From contig NKYR01000088.1 of NCBI GenBank assembly GCA_003184365.1, positions 111,851 through 175,850 of the forward strand: a stretch of 64,000 nucleotides of DNA. Direction: 5' to 3'. This stretch comes from Evernia prunastri (lineage: Eukaryota > Ascomycota > Lecanoromycetes > Lecanorales > Parmeliaceae). Below, piece after piece: positions 1-10,950 of this stretch. The number at the start of each line of letters is the position of its first letter. Position 1 is the stretch's first letter. Both the position numbers and the translations under genes were made by a program. A model generated the notes under the pieces. The model did not search any database and had not been told where the DNA came from. It saw nothing but the letters and a program-made list of their open reading frames with translations.

Positions 1-1
1 T

Positions 2-649
2 TCCAAAACCCACACTCTCCTAACCTCTATCACCAACTTGACGCCTGCTCATCTGACCACACCTTCGCCTCCCCTCCGCACACATATCCTCAATCTCCTC
101 ACCACTGCTCTCCCGGTCTTGGCCTCGGACACCAATACATTCCTGCCAATAGCAGCGCAACTCTTCTCCTCCATCGCTACCCGCCTTTACGATCCCGAAG
201 CGTACACGAACCTTGCAGCAGCTCAGGCTCTAGCCACGCTGTGCGAGTGCGCAGGAGACTTTCTCTTCACCAGAGTGGAAGGAGAGTGGGACAAAGTGCT
301 TGGAATGTACAAGCGAGTGGAAGGGGAGATGAGGGAGGAAAGCCGAATCCACAGCAAAGGGAACGGGAAGGGGCTCAAGGGCATGAAGTGGAGGGTCTGG
401 GACGGTGTGGTCCAGTTGCTGCTGGCGATGGTGAAAAACGTGGGGGTCAACGAGGACATGGAGGACGGAGTCTTCGAGGTGCTTGGAGGTTTGGCGGGGG
501 AAAGGGCGGACGTGAGAAGCGTCCTCGACGATCTCAACGCGGATGCGCTTTGGCTGCTTGAAGAGAAAGCAAGGAGGAACAACGGTGGGCCGAAGCTCGT
601 GAAGCCGGAGGGGGTAGAAGGGTGCGAGTTCGCGGACCTGGACCTCTGA
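2..649 (+). CDS. C-terminal part of a HEAT-repeat protein, TTI1-like (partial)
   Basis: The frame is open from base 2 to the stop at 647-649, so this is the 3' part of a gene that begins outside the window. The ~216 visible residues are helical with HEAT-like character: a segment around DPEAYTNLAAAQALATLCE is followed by GDFLFTR and a Trp-containing stretch. That order resembles the C-terminal end of TTI1, the Tel2-interacting protein of the TTT complex, which stabilises PIKK kinases such as TOR, ATM and ATR. The match is from memory of the family pattern; another HEAT/ARM protein is possible. No intron is seen in this part. Confidence 0.5.
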   Translation, partial: SKTHTLLTSITNLTPAHLTTPSPPLRTHILNLLTTALPVLASDTNTFLPIAAQLFSSIATRLYDPEAYTNLAAAQALATLCECAGDFLFTRVEGEWDKVLGMYKRVEGEMREESRIHSKGNGKGLKGMKWRVWDGVVQLLLAMVKNVGVNEDMEDGVFEVLGGLAGERADVRSVLDDLNADALWLLEEKARRNNGGPKLVKPEGVEGCEFADLDL

Positions 650-1681
650 AAGACGGAACGACAGACGGGATCGGCTTCCTCTCTTCAGGATGCTCATGTA
701 TTTTTCGTCCTTCCCTGGACAATCTCGCGTCAATTGTGGACCCTCCACGGCTTTGGCAGCACTTGAGGCGACACTGTTCTCAGCACCGCTCAGTTCAAGC
801 GGTTAAATATTTCCGCACATATCTTTCTCAATATAAATATCAAGAAAATCAAAAACATCATTCCTCAGACACGACCAGCTCGGCCCTCTATATCCATACG
901 CCTATCATATCCTCGATATCAATATCGAAATCACTGCACATCCCTACACCGACATACTGAACCGTACTCGACCACCATGCAAAAAAAATAAAAAATCCGA
1001 CGAAGCCCTCCAGGAAGCAGCCGTTGAAGATTTAATCCAGCGCGCGACACCGAGAAGCTCAAAGTGGGTCATGATGGACAGGATACATCCGGTAGAATGG
1101 GGTCGAATACCATGGTGCCCCGCGTCGGTGTTGGCCCAAGTGTCCATCCGTATCTTCTTTGTTCCAGAAGAAGACACCGAGCTTTCCGGTCATGTTACAC
1201 ATCTGACTTTAGAAGAGAACGAACTACATGTGGGAAATTTTCGGCGAAGCTGTGATATTGGTTTAGTATAGTCAGGGAGCTGTATGAGGGGACTGATTGT
1301 CCGATTGCAAAGAAGGTGATGTAGAGGATGCCAGGGGGTGTATGTCTGATCTTGAGGTGGAATTATTGACAAGTGAACGAAAGCGTGGAATACATAGCCG
1401 GGGTCAGGTGCGCAGATAGTCACATTCGTAAGCAATCGTGTTAGAAATCGATGTCATTAACATTCCCTAAGCATTTGAGGGGCAAGGTGAGCAGTGATCT
1501 TTGTATTAGATGCATTTCGCGTAGTATCGATACCACTTGAGAATTAAGGATCGAGCAGAGCAGATAGAATTGTCACAAGAGTGGAGTGATTGCACCAAGG
1601 AAAAGACGACACACGACCCGAATCAAGCCAGAAAGACACAGAAGAAGTATGAGTACTGTCCAGAATAGCGAGACCGAGAGC
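650..1681. other. Intergenic, no supported gene
   Basis: About 1 kb between the TTI1-like stop and the eIF5 stop (convergent genes). The only ORF of note is a 66-codon plus-strand frame at 1071-1271 with no recognisable motif and no splice partner; I do not support it as a gene. The AT-rich stretch at 805-960 could be 3' UTR or terminator sequence. Confidence 0.5.
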
Positions 1682-3123
1682 TCACTCCTCCTCGGACTCC
1701 TCCTCGTCGCTTTCAGCAGTATTCAACCACTCCAAGAACGGCTCAGCAGACTTGCGGACCTTCTTGCTGGTGGCGAGGTCCACATATTTTTTGCTAGCCT
1801 TGGAGCCCCAGCTCTTGAGCACGTCTTCGGAAATGAGGTCCTGCTGGTAGAAGGCGAGCAGTATCTTGGGCACTTGAGGGACAAGCTTAGGGTGCTCATT
1901 GCCAACGAAACGTTCGGTGCCACCGAGGAAGGCCTTTTCGTGACGCTCGGAGGTGATCATCTATTGCAAGTCAGTCATGCAGCAAGTAATCAGACGGAAG
2001 AGGAAGGACAGACCTTCTTGAGCATGCTGGCACGAGTAGGGATCTGTTCGACGATAGAATCGTCAAAGATGGTTTGAGCAAGCACGGTCAAAGTCTTATG
2101 CTTGTTCTCGATTCCCAACTCTTTGGCCTTGATGTAGATGTCCACGTCCTCTACTTCTTTTACACCGCCCTTCTTTGACTGAGCAGAGCTGATGACCCAG
2201 CTACCAAGTTGGTCGTAGGGGCTGTTGCCACTTCCCTCGCCTTCGCCTTCCTCGTCGTCACCGTCGAGTGTGAGCGTCTGCTTGAAATCATCTGGGAGCT
2301 CTTGGGCGCGAGCTTTGACAGCGGCCTCGGAGACATCCACGGTCCATTGGTCATCCTTGGCATCAGATCCATTCAAGTCTTTGGCTTCAGCGTTGATGCG
2401 ACGGGTAAGCTCATCATCGCTACCAGCTTCCAATGCAAGGTCTCCATCTTCCGCGTCGGCATTGTCAGAATTGCTACCATCGGGAGATGCGTGTCCGTTG
2501 CCGTTCTGATCGGCATCACCGTTTTCCTTGGCCTGAGCTCGGCGTGCTTTCTTCTCAGACTTGTCTTTTTTGCCCTTCTTTGGCTGGGTCTTGAGAATGA
2601 AGGAGCTAAGCTTGAGACGACCGTCTACATCAGAGCGTCGGCCACAGGCCTTGCAGTCCAGCGTGATATGTTCATCCTTGATCTTGACTTCCGTCTCCGG
2701 ATTTTTGCACATCTTGCAGAGGACAAATTTATTGATAAATCCGTCAAGATAGTCTTGGAGCTTGGAAGCTTCATGCGCCCCATTGATAATCCAACGGTCA
2801 TCGGCAGGATTCGTGTTCGTCTGAGCACCAAGCTCGAAGCCGAAATACTTTATCACGTCTGAACTGATGTTAGCGAAACATGTCTCGATCAAGGACTGCA
2901 GTGTACCTACAAGACGGTGGTCGCGCCAAAGACTGAGCAACACCGCTCAGATTGACGATAACAGTCTTGATCCCGTTGCCTTTACCTTCAATCTTGGACT
3001 GAAGACGTTCCATCTTGTAGCGATAGAAAGGATCGGCGACATCCTGTCATAGAGGTTAGCAGACCACGGGCAGGCGACGGAAAGGAATGGATTACTAACC
3101 CGACGAATGTTGAGGGTAGCCAT
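1682..3123 (-). CDS. TIF5: Translation initiation factor eIF5
   Basis: GTPase-activating protein for eIF2 in the 43S/48S pre-initiation complex, acting in the cytoplasm. Model: complement(join(1682..1960, 2014..2858, 2911..3043, 3100..3123)), 426 aa, all introns GT-AG of 52-56 bp. The N-terminus reads MATLNIRR-DVADPFYRYKM, the conserved eIF5 start with the catalytic Arg region. A zinc finger follows (CKMC near residue 100 and CKAC about 20 residues later). A charged Lys/Glu-rich linker leads to the C-terminal W2-type HEAT domain (SWVISSAQSKKG onward), which ends in the acidic aromatic box FLEWLNTAESDEEESEEE that binds eIF2beta and eIF3c. The start is fixed by the short first exon. Length is normal for fungal eIF5. 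Confidence 0.95.
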
Positions 3124-4301
3124 GGTTGCAACGAAGCTTGAGAAATCTAATAATGCAGGTAGGAAGTAGAGCAGGAAAGCACAGTATGACCGCGTGACGA
3201 TGCCAGTAGAGACATGCAGAGATACAAGTGGTTCATGGAAGATGAGGCGAATTTGTACAAGACGGTTGTGGCGATTGCTGGGGATTACCCGTTTGACCTT
3301 GCGTAGGGGCTACAAGGTTTCCGTGGTATCGGAAGTGGTTGCAGCGTGAGCGGCGGATGGTTTCTGAAGGCGTTGAAGCACGAATACATAGACAGGCGTG
3401 TACTTGCTGGTGGTTGACACTGATGTAAAGGGATTTGCGAAGTTGGAAGAGCCGGGAAGTTTCGTGCAGTTTCTTTGGACTGCACTGAGTGTTAAGGATG
3501 GTGTGGCTTGATGGAGAAGGATGACTGAAGTTGTTGCCTGTTCTTCTATTTGTAGTATTAAGTATGATGAGGGATGAGGGATGATGGTGTTGTGGTTGGA
3601 AGGAGTCAAAGGGAAAAAAAGAGAGAAGAGGAAAGAGGAAAATAATGTAGAGTAAATGCAAATGCAAATATGTCGGCGTAGTCAGCAGACTAGCGTAGCG
3701 TTACATGTGCTCCCCCAAGGCTCCAGGGCTCCGTAAGGTACCTTAGGTAAGGTAAGGTAAGGTAACCCAAGAATAATAATGAACGCATGATTCCTGCACG
3801 TTTCCTGCCTTACCAATAGCGGCTCCTTTCGATTTTATTACTAGTGCTACCACTGTATCACAGTACTACATGATATCAATTGGCACTACGTACCTACCAT
3901 ACATATCGTATCATTGTAACAGTTACTAGTAGCAGCCCTAACCCTGATTTCAAAGAGGCGACCCCGTAGCCAGGGTCCTGGCTCGCCTGGAACAATTTTC
4001 TAGGAAGCCCAAAAATTGGTTTCTGGGGGCTACCTGTTGGGCCAAATAGGGCCACAAATCTCAAACCGATCTTGGATCAAGCGCAACTCTTGAAGCAGCT
4101 CCAAGCGCACTGTCTAGGCAACCCCTGCACCTTCAGGCACGGCGTTATCCGGGCCTTAGCGGAGGAGTTCTGGCAGGTGCTGGCGTACCTTTGCTTGGTC
4201 ACTGACGGTATAAGGTAGATATCCGGCCTTTCAATCATGCTTACACCCTTATGTTCAGATCATACAGTCGCAGAGAAACTGACTTCTATTACATTCACTC
4301 C
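3124..4301. other. Intergenic with short GGTAA array
   Basis: About 1.2 kb upstream of eIF5, which must include its promoter. Minus-strand ORFs at 3233-3667 have no coding character. A short array of TAAGG/GGTAA units lies at about 3735-3765. The stretch at about 3950-4200 is noticeably more GC-rich than its surroundings and may be a decayed repeat, but I recognise no element. Confidence 0.4.
3735..3765. repeat. Short tandem GGTAA array
   Basis: GGTACC-TTAGGTAAGG followed by several GGTAA units. The same TACCTTA/TAAGGTA word recurs in other intergenic spaces of the window (see findings). Confidence 0.7.
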
Positions 4302-6441
4302 CTAATCTTCTTGCCATACACACTGTACCAATGGCGTTACCGAAGCAATTACGGGATAATTATAGCAGGACATCGGACTGGCAGTCGCAGTCTGGCAGCT
4401 CACCGAGGTGGGGCTATTAGCGCAGCTGAGATGGCCAGGGTCACCGGTACTCTGATCCGGGATCCAGTTGCACGTAGGAGTGGGTTTCTGAGAACCCACG
4501 GGGATCCCTACAAATGATTTCGTTGGGTAAGGCGGAGAGTTGGTACGTGGGTGGTCCAAGTCTAGACCGCTTGCGTGGTCATCGTTGCACCAATCTTGCT
4601 GCAGAGCTGGACCGTCCCGCCACCAGTCCGACCATACCTCGTCGAAATATTGCGTAGCTGTTTGGGGCGGCATTCCCGGAGGCACGGCAACTGGTTCGTA
4701 GACTGTCTGGTAAGCTATATAGACTCCATGTGTCGTGCCCGAGTTCGCTGCAGTCGTAGTGCTCTCAGGCTTTACAACTCTCCACGCCTGGATCTTCCGA
4801 TCTGCGAAGCAACCGCTCGTCGGCCCGCAAAGTGAATATGCGTTCGACGCATCTTTACAACTGGGTTCGGTGAACATCTGGATGCAGAGGCGTGCATCGA
4901 CGACCGAGGCTGATAACATATTGCCGTATGACGTTGCTTGCTGCAGCGTCTGGCAATCTGAGTATGTGGTTGTGCCCCAGAGTGACTTAGCGCCGGAGAG
5001 CGGATAAGGAAACTGATTTGTGCTACAGGTACTCCTGGCGTAAAAACTGAGGTCCCAGTCGGGATTGATGATCCATTTACCGGGCCAATTATTGGGGACC
5101 GAGGTAATGGCGGGGGTAGGGATGGCTTGGCCCGTGAGGCAGCCGGTTGTTATGGAGGAGGCGAGGAGCCAGCTAGTGGCAGGGACGGTGCGGGAAGCTG
5201 CGCAAGCGCACGAAGACGTGGTAGAGGTTACTTGCACGACGAACGTAGTGGCACGAAGACTGCTGGTGCTCGCGAATGTTGTGGTGATACTAGAAGGAGG
5301 GATGGAGTCAGCTCAAGAATGTTTCTCAGTAGGAGGCAACTTACACTGAAGGAACGCAATTCGTGGGCAGTGGCGTGGGAAGATCGCTGGACGCGGCATA
5401 TGCACAAGCCGAGTCTGTTGGGCCGGTCTTGGTTTGATAAAATGTTGAACCACACGAACAGATGGTCTCGGTGGTTCCCACGGTGGTGTGCAAACCCTTC
5501 GAACACTCGGGCGTTGAGTTCATCTGTTTGAAGACTGTCTCTAGCCCATTGAATTGTTGTTGGATTGCAGGTATATCATCTAGATAGTCCATTGCCGAGT
5601 CCGGTGTAGTGGGTAGACACGGGCAGTTCGCCCATTCCGATTCCTGGGTTAAAGTTTAGATATTGATAATTAGGACTTCGGATTCTCTCGTGCTATTGAC
5701 CTACCGGCTCACACAATGGCCCCAAGTATGCTACTCGAGTATTGGTGGCTGCCCGACTGCAAGGCGGGGTGCCACATGGTGGATTCTAGAAAGATGTCAA
5801 TCATGAGTGGTCTACATCAGGACAGTGGTAGGACATACAAAGGTGCTGACGGTTGTTACAGGCGAGGTGAAAGTAGCCGACATCTTTGGGCAGTTTGATC
5901 TTGTCGCAACCGAGTTAGTGGGCTGAGGGGAGCAACTGTATTCGTCGAACGTGATCGGAAAATAGGTCAATCCAGCATCGGGTTTTCCGTGAACTTCCAA
6001 CGAAGCTCCGAAAAACCATTTGGATATCGTCTAAAGTTTTGCATCCTCCACTGCAGGATAAGTTTCCAGGTCTGGGAAAAGGTCATTATCCAAAGCATAG
6101 CTCTTCAACTCCTTCCAACCTGGGTCAAGGTCTGAGGGTAAACTCGGAGAAATAGTAGAGACAGAACGCCAAGAGCCTATGTACTGTTGCATATGGGATG
6201 CAACTCTCATGGCCAAGATGCCGTTCACGACTATACAACTCGTGCCTTCGCAAACTGGAACTGTCGCGCCTCTCTTCTTGAGTCCTAAAATGTTGGAGTT
6301 CGGACACGTCTGATCGCTCAAATATTGGGCTATCTGAATTGCCAAAGGCTTCAAGCATCCCATTGTCATTCCACCAGCCCCGAGTTGGGACTCGAAGAAT
6401 ATTGGAGGACTGTGTTGAGTCATTAACAACATCTGGGACAC
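4302..6441 (-). CDS. Cysteine-rich, probably secreted protein of unknown function (3' exons; reading frame interrupted)
   Basis: Exons that join in frame: 5839 back to at least 5998, then 5705..5785, 5345..5643 and 4302..5289, with clean GT-AG introns (gtatgt...ctag, gtaggt...ccag, gtaagt...ctag). The product has many cysteines (for example ICSCGSTFYQTKTG) and Ser/Thr-rich linkers (ITTTFASTSSLRATT), which suits an extracellular protein. Upstream, the same frame continues as 6034..6441 but is broken by one TAG at 6031-6033. No good intron removes it: the only phase-0 candidate is 21 nt. No in-frame ATG lies between this TAG and the codons that follow. The likely N-terminus is the signal-peptide exon at 6474-7019. 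I recognise no domain. It may be a pseudogene, a splice variant I cannot see, or a sequencing error. Confidence 0.5.
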
Positions 6442-6473
6442 CTGTGAAGATCTTCGAGTGCTTACTGAGCTAC

Positions 6474-7019
6474 CAAGTTTGAAGTAATATTGCCAATCCT
6501 AGTGGCATTTGAAGACGAATTTACAGCTTTCAAAGCTAAGCTGTCATGGTACACATTCGATGCGTTCTTGGTTTCTAGGGATAGATTACCATAGTAGGCG
6601 GTCGACGAGTTCACTTTCTTTAGAGAAAGATCAGAAGTGGTATTGCCAATCCCGATGGCTTTGGAAGACGAATTTACAGCTTTCAAAGCTAAGCTGTCAT
6701 GGTACACATTCGATGCGTTCTTGGTTTCTAGGGATATGTTACCATGATAGGGGGGCGACGAGTTTACTTTCTTTGGAGAAAGATCGCTGTCGGTAGAAGT
6801 AATATTGTCAACCCCGATGACTTTGGAAGACGAGTTTTCGGGTTTCAAAGCTAAGCTGTCATGGTACACATTCGATGCGTTCTTGGTTTCCAAGGATAAA
6901 TTACCATAATAGGCGGTCGACGAGTTTAGCTTCTTCAAAGAAAGATTGCTGTAGGAAGGACTTGAAGATATACAAGACACAAGTAGGCCCAGCAAAATGG
7001 CTAAATCAACGGTATACAT
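6474..7019 (-). CDS. Signal peptide plus N-glycosylation-rich tandem repeats (5' exon of the secreted gene)
   Basis: Begins at an ATG (7019) with a hydrophobic leader, MYTVDLAILLGLLVSCISSS, typical of a secretion signal. The rest is three imperfect copies of a 51-54 residue unit carrying LSLKKVNSS, GNLSLETKNASN and DSLALKAVNSSS. Counting N-X-S/T sites gives about 17 in some 165 residues. The frame then meets a possible donor (gtagct at 6473). A 32-bp (6442-6473) or 41-bp intron would connect it in frame to the exon at 6441, both very short for a fungal intron. The exon could instead end at its own stop at 6462. Function unknown; heavy N-glycosylation on the cell surface or outside the cell is inferred. 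Confidence 0.55.
6509..6960. repeat. Three tandem coding repeats, period 153-162 bp
   Basis: The word GAAGACGA(A/G)TTT occurs at 6511, 6664 and 6826, giving spacings of 153 and 162 bp (51 and 54 codons). Flanking words such as AAGCTGTCATGGTACACATT repeat in step. Copies 1 and 2 are nearly identical, implying recent duplication or gene conversion. Confidence 0.9.
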
Positions 7020-8093
7020 TGCAGTGGTTCAGGTAATATGCTCGTAAGGCGAGTGTAAAGAGGGAAACGCGGAGGACATCTGCAAATAAAGGAGATGACT
7101 GTAGATGGGATAAGCGCTGCGAGAAAGCCGTACTCCATCGTCCGAGAAGCCATGATGAATGCAGTGACTGTAATTTCATTTGATACTCTTATTAACCGAA
7201 AGTCACGCAAAGGAGAGCAAGAGGGAACACGAACGGCTCCATCCATTATACGAAAGTGCGAAAAAGCTCAGGATAACAGTACGAGTAATTGAGTTCTGAG
7301 AATAATTTACACCTCGTGTTATATGGTGATTATATCAGAGTTGGGGCAAAGTGAGGGCCAGTAATAATGTCTGGGGTCGTCTGAAGCTCGATTTCATCAA
7401 GTTGATCTCGTAGACTTGTACTTGATGTTGGTGCTGTGGCTGAGCCGTGCGCCAAGTTTCGTCGGTTCTTCCCTCGTTCCGTTCTTGACCAAATCCCCAA
7501 GTGATTCAGAGTGCCATGATGGAATCAAATCGTGAAGAAAGCGCTCTTGCTTGTGCGATATTCGACTTTCCCATTTCTCTCGCCTGGTCATAGTCAAGGT
7601 GCGAGAATGCTAGGAAAAATGGCTTACCATGCCTTTACGCACTACTCTACTTGTTCGGGAAATCATCTAAAGTCATCAAGGAGTAAGAAGGTTCCACGGA
7701 CACTACGTCAAATCTAGCGGAGATGGCAACTTGGCAAGGCATCTCTGTGGCAAAATAGGCTTCTGAACATGACTAGGTATGTAGGTACGAAGTGAGTTCC
7801 TTGGATACGGAACAAAGCTGAGAGCCCACTTACAGTCATATCAAAGTCCAGTATTGAGACTTTAATTTATCAAATACGAGCTCATTATCATTAAACAGCA
7901 AACCTGAGCTTCAATTTAATCTTAACAGCTTGAGCTCTTCCGTTATGGAATACGAGTCAGGAACTCAGTGCTTAGGTACTTGGTACTCTACTTTCGCTCT
8001 TCCTTCTCGCCGTGACGAAATAGCATATCGGCAACCTCTCTTGGAACACCTCTGCCAATTATGCGTTAATTTGTCCTTCATCAGATACTCGAC
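7020..8093. other. Intergenic between two divergent secreted genes
   Basis: About 1.1 kb between two divergently transcribed genes, so presumably holds both promoters. Only short, frame-shadow ORFs; no recognisable element. Confidence 0.4.
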
Positions 8094-9583
8094 ATGAACC
8101 TCTACACCATCATTACATGTATTGGGAGCCTTGTCCTTTCACTGTCCCGGCCTGTTGCACGCTGGGGTAGCTGGGCCTTCGATCCAGCATCATGTAGTGA
8201 CCTTGACAAGAGCTTCCTCAGGCCCCAAATGCTACGAGCGACGACCATTGGAAAGAACGCGGCATCATGGTTGCCCCGAGTACCCCTCTTGGAGAGAAAT
8301 AAGCCCAACTTCGCCAAAGCTCTACTCGGAAAATACGCTGATAATGCCCGACTCATCTTTAACGGCGGAAGTCTTGCTGGCGGCCAATTTGGGAAGGGGA
8401 CTAGAGCTACTGGTATTGCTGGCCTCGCAGCAGAGACTACGTGGACAAATGATCGCTCTCCTGGTAATCTGGTACACGACTTCCTGTGACGTGGAGGATG
8501 AGCAGAGCACTGGTTGTGCGAGTTACTTGCCCGGGAAATGCTGACTCGTCACGAAGCTCATATACTGCAATGCTGGCAATCTAGCACAAACTGGGAGCCA
8601 GGTCTATAACCGAGGTACACACCGCTGACCCCGGATTCAAACGTAGAGTTGACCGTTTGTCAGCATCTGACTCATACTTTCCTGGAACATTGCCACCCTG
8701 CGACGAATCCACACTGGCAGGCTCGCCTATCATGATAACACACTATGACGGAAGCACTGATTACATATTCATTTGCCCCTGGTGGCTTCGAGTCAACGAG
8801 GAGGCAATGCAATCGGAACCTTTTCAGCCCTGGGACACCAGGTTGACAGTATATGGCTTGAGGAACCATATTCAATTGAATCAAGAGACAGTCCATGAGT
8901 GGAGACTCTGGCGGAATCAGGCTCTGAACATTCCGCCGGATTTGCAAGGGAGATCTGACGTGGCTTTGTCCTGGATGGCAGCAGATATTCAACTTCTGAA
9001 CGCGGTATGTCAAGTCCAGCCAAAGCCTAGGCTTTGAAGTTTAGTCCATCAACAAGAGCTGACCTCGTAGCTCGTACGAACTTCCTTTGGCGGCGTACGG
9101 GAAAGTAACACCGATTTCCGTAACGAGGTCTATTCGTACGGCATTGGTAAGCTATCAGAATCTCAGAAAGCGTTGTTCGCCGCTCACTTACGCACCGTAG
9201 ATTGGCCCAACTACGTCGGAGGCACGGGTACTCGACTGGACTACAATTCCGCGTCATCTAGTAGTTCCCTCTCTCTTTCTTTTGCATCAAAAGGGTTCCC
9301 TCGCATTTAAATTGCAATATGCTGACTGCCATCTCTTCTAGCCCCTTACACATACATTGCACTAGGTATGCCAGTCTCTCAACTCCAGCTCGCTTCTGAG
9401 ACTATCAATGCTATGCTAACGGCGAATCCTGTAGCGATCCTTAACTTTCAAACAGGTTTTAATGTCGATCTGGCAACCGGAAATTATCTTCCACAGATGC
9501 TCAATTTCAGACCAGGGGTTGACTACGGCGCTCCAAACAGACTCTATCAACCTGAACCAGGACCACCGGCGTATGTGCAATGA
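8094..9583 (+). CDS. Secreted metalloendopeptidase-like protein
   Basis: Starts with a leader (MNLYTIITCIGSLVLSLS) and then WAFDPASCSD, the mature N-terminus pattern of fungal Lys-type metalloendopeptidase-like secreted proteins. Well-supported 3' exons are ..9004, 9071..9146, 9201..9260 and 9342..9583, whose phases agree and which carry IFICPWWL, NEVYSYGIDWPNY and STPYTYIALGMP. A further exon ending near 8612 (LIYCNAGNLAQTGSQVYNR, intron gtacac...gtcag) seems to precede them. Splicing between 8350 and 8560 is unresolved: the frame changes at least once there. I do not see the HExxH zinc motif expected of an active enzyme, only VHEWRLW. It may be an inactive member, a misread family, or a partly decayed gene. 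Confidence 0.45.
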
Positions 9584-10950
9584 TCGCCGCCGTACTCTCC
9601 TCCAAAATAGCTACTGTTTATGGCACCGGACTGGAGTGAAAAGGCAGAGTCTACGCCTCGTGATTCCGGACGTCGCTCTTTTAATAGAGATCTGAGCAAT
9701 GGTGCCAAGGTTGCTATGGATGGAGGGGATAAGGTCATACAATGTACTAAAAATTTGGCGAGATCCCGATAGACCCGGACTGAAGCTGTAAATATTGCAA
9801 TCTGTGGTTAACCACGAGGTCCGGAGCTCAATTTGATCGCAGATTCTGCCTCAATACAGGGTCAGAAGAAATTTCTGTTCCTCTTTTCTTTGAACCATCT
9901 CTTGGTCAAAGTTCTCTGTCCATCTCGCGGGTCGCGTTATCAGCTAGCCGTATCCAATGAACTCCTGTCACCGGCTCACTCTCAAGTATTCTGGCATCAT
10001 CTGCAACAATCGCTATAGTATTAGCATGAGTTTTGCTCCCTTGAACTCGCCGTCTTCTCCCCCAACCCCTCCACCAGCCTCAAAATGTCGATTCTGCGTC
10101 GGGAGCCACGGCTAAATATAGTACCACTTTCTCAAAAGACCACTCCGCAATCTACCTTTTCAAAGCCGATCGACTTTCACATGCGTCCTGGTCTGCACTT
10201 GGAGGTCGCCGTAGAAGATGGCACGGAGTCGTTGAACGTACTCTACCAAAGGAGGCAACCTCCTTGCCCATTTCCATGCCTGGGTTTCTCTAAGCGTAGC
10301 CGTGCTTGTCAATGCTTCATTTCTAGTGGCGTGAGTAAAGATGTTGTGCAATGAGTGATAGGTACCGTGGTGGAAAGCTAGCCGAGAAAGCCAGAGAATG
10401 TGAGATCACAGGAACTTGAAGGGAAGACCCTCTGAACCTTTCTCTTTTCGGGGGATCCCCGAAGGCTCTTCGAGGGCTCCGGAGGGGCTCTAAATGTTGC
10501 AAAAGTCTTGGTGGGTGCAGGACTTTTCAATCCAGAAGTGAGTCTTTTGATAGGGCGAGGACACCAATACATTTTCCACCCAGGGGGATATCGCTTGATA
10601 TTGGTGTCCTCGCCCTATCAAAAGACTCACTTCTGGAACGTACGAGTAATCTCACCGAGCTCACCTCTTCAGCAACCATAAAGCCACTTTCGAGATTCGA
10701 GACATCACTCTTCGTTTTTTTATATCCTCCACAGCAGCATTCCTTGAAACGCCTTCACTAAGCATTGCAGATTAGAAAAGCTTTGACACTGTCGGCCAAT
10801 GTTATATTATTTCCTGAATTGCCCACTAATGTGAAACGAACTTTGTGACCGAATTAATGAAAGAATGGAAGTTGAAGGGTCCCCATATACTTTAATCTGA
10901 TATGATCGATCTCAACTTGTATTCATATCAGACTCACCAGGGGACTGAAC
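9584..10950. other. Intergenic upstream of THI6, with perfect hairpin
   Basis: About 1.4 kb. It contains the 39-bp perfect inverted repeat described separately and, at 10450-10495, a GC-rich run with small nested palindromes. No coding frame is supported. The last 300 bp should contain the THI6 promoter; I see no recognisable riboswitch or operator there. Confidence 0.4.
10531..10637. repeat. Perfect 39-bp inverted repeat, 29-bp spacer
   Basis: Left arm 10531-10569 (begins TCCAGAAGTGAGTCTTTTGA) is the exact reverse complement of right arm 10599-10637. The spacer is 10570-10598. It would fold into a strong hairpin in DNA or RNA. It lies about 310 bp upstream of the THI6 start codon and is not followed by a T-run, so it is not a bacterial-style terminator. 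Confidence 0.95.

Noticed and set aside
230..748. 172-codon minus-strand ORF opposite the TTI1-like exon
   Set aside because: Lies antisense over a frame with protein-family character; its own product is low in structure and has no motif.
3233..3667. 144-codon minus-strand ORF upstream of eIF5
   Set aside because: Composition is poly-Ser/His/Pro from pyrimidine-rich DNA; no ATG context, splice partner or family pattern.
6509..6960. Regular repeats as a CRISPR array
   Set aside because: Repeats are 150-160 bp coding units without spacers, in a eukaryotic gene.
10531..10637. Hairpin as a bacterial rho-independent terminator or a TPP riboswitch for THI6
   Set aside because: Eukaryotic context, no T-run, and I do not see the conserved TPP aptamer core; fungal TPP riboswitches are known in introns of other thiamine genes.
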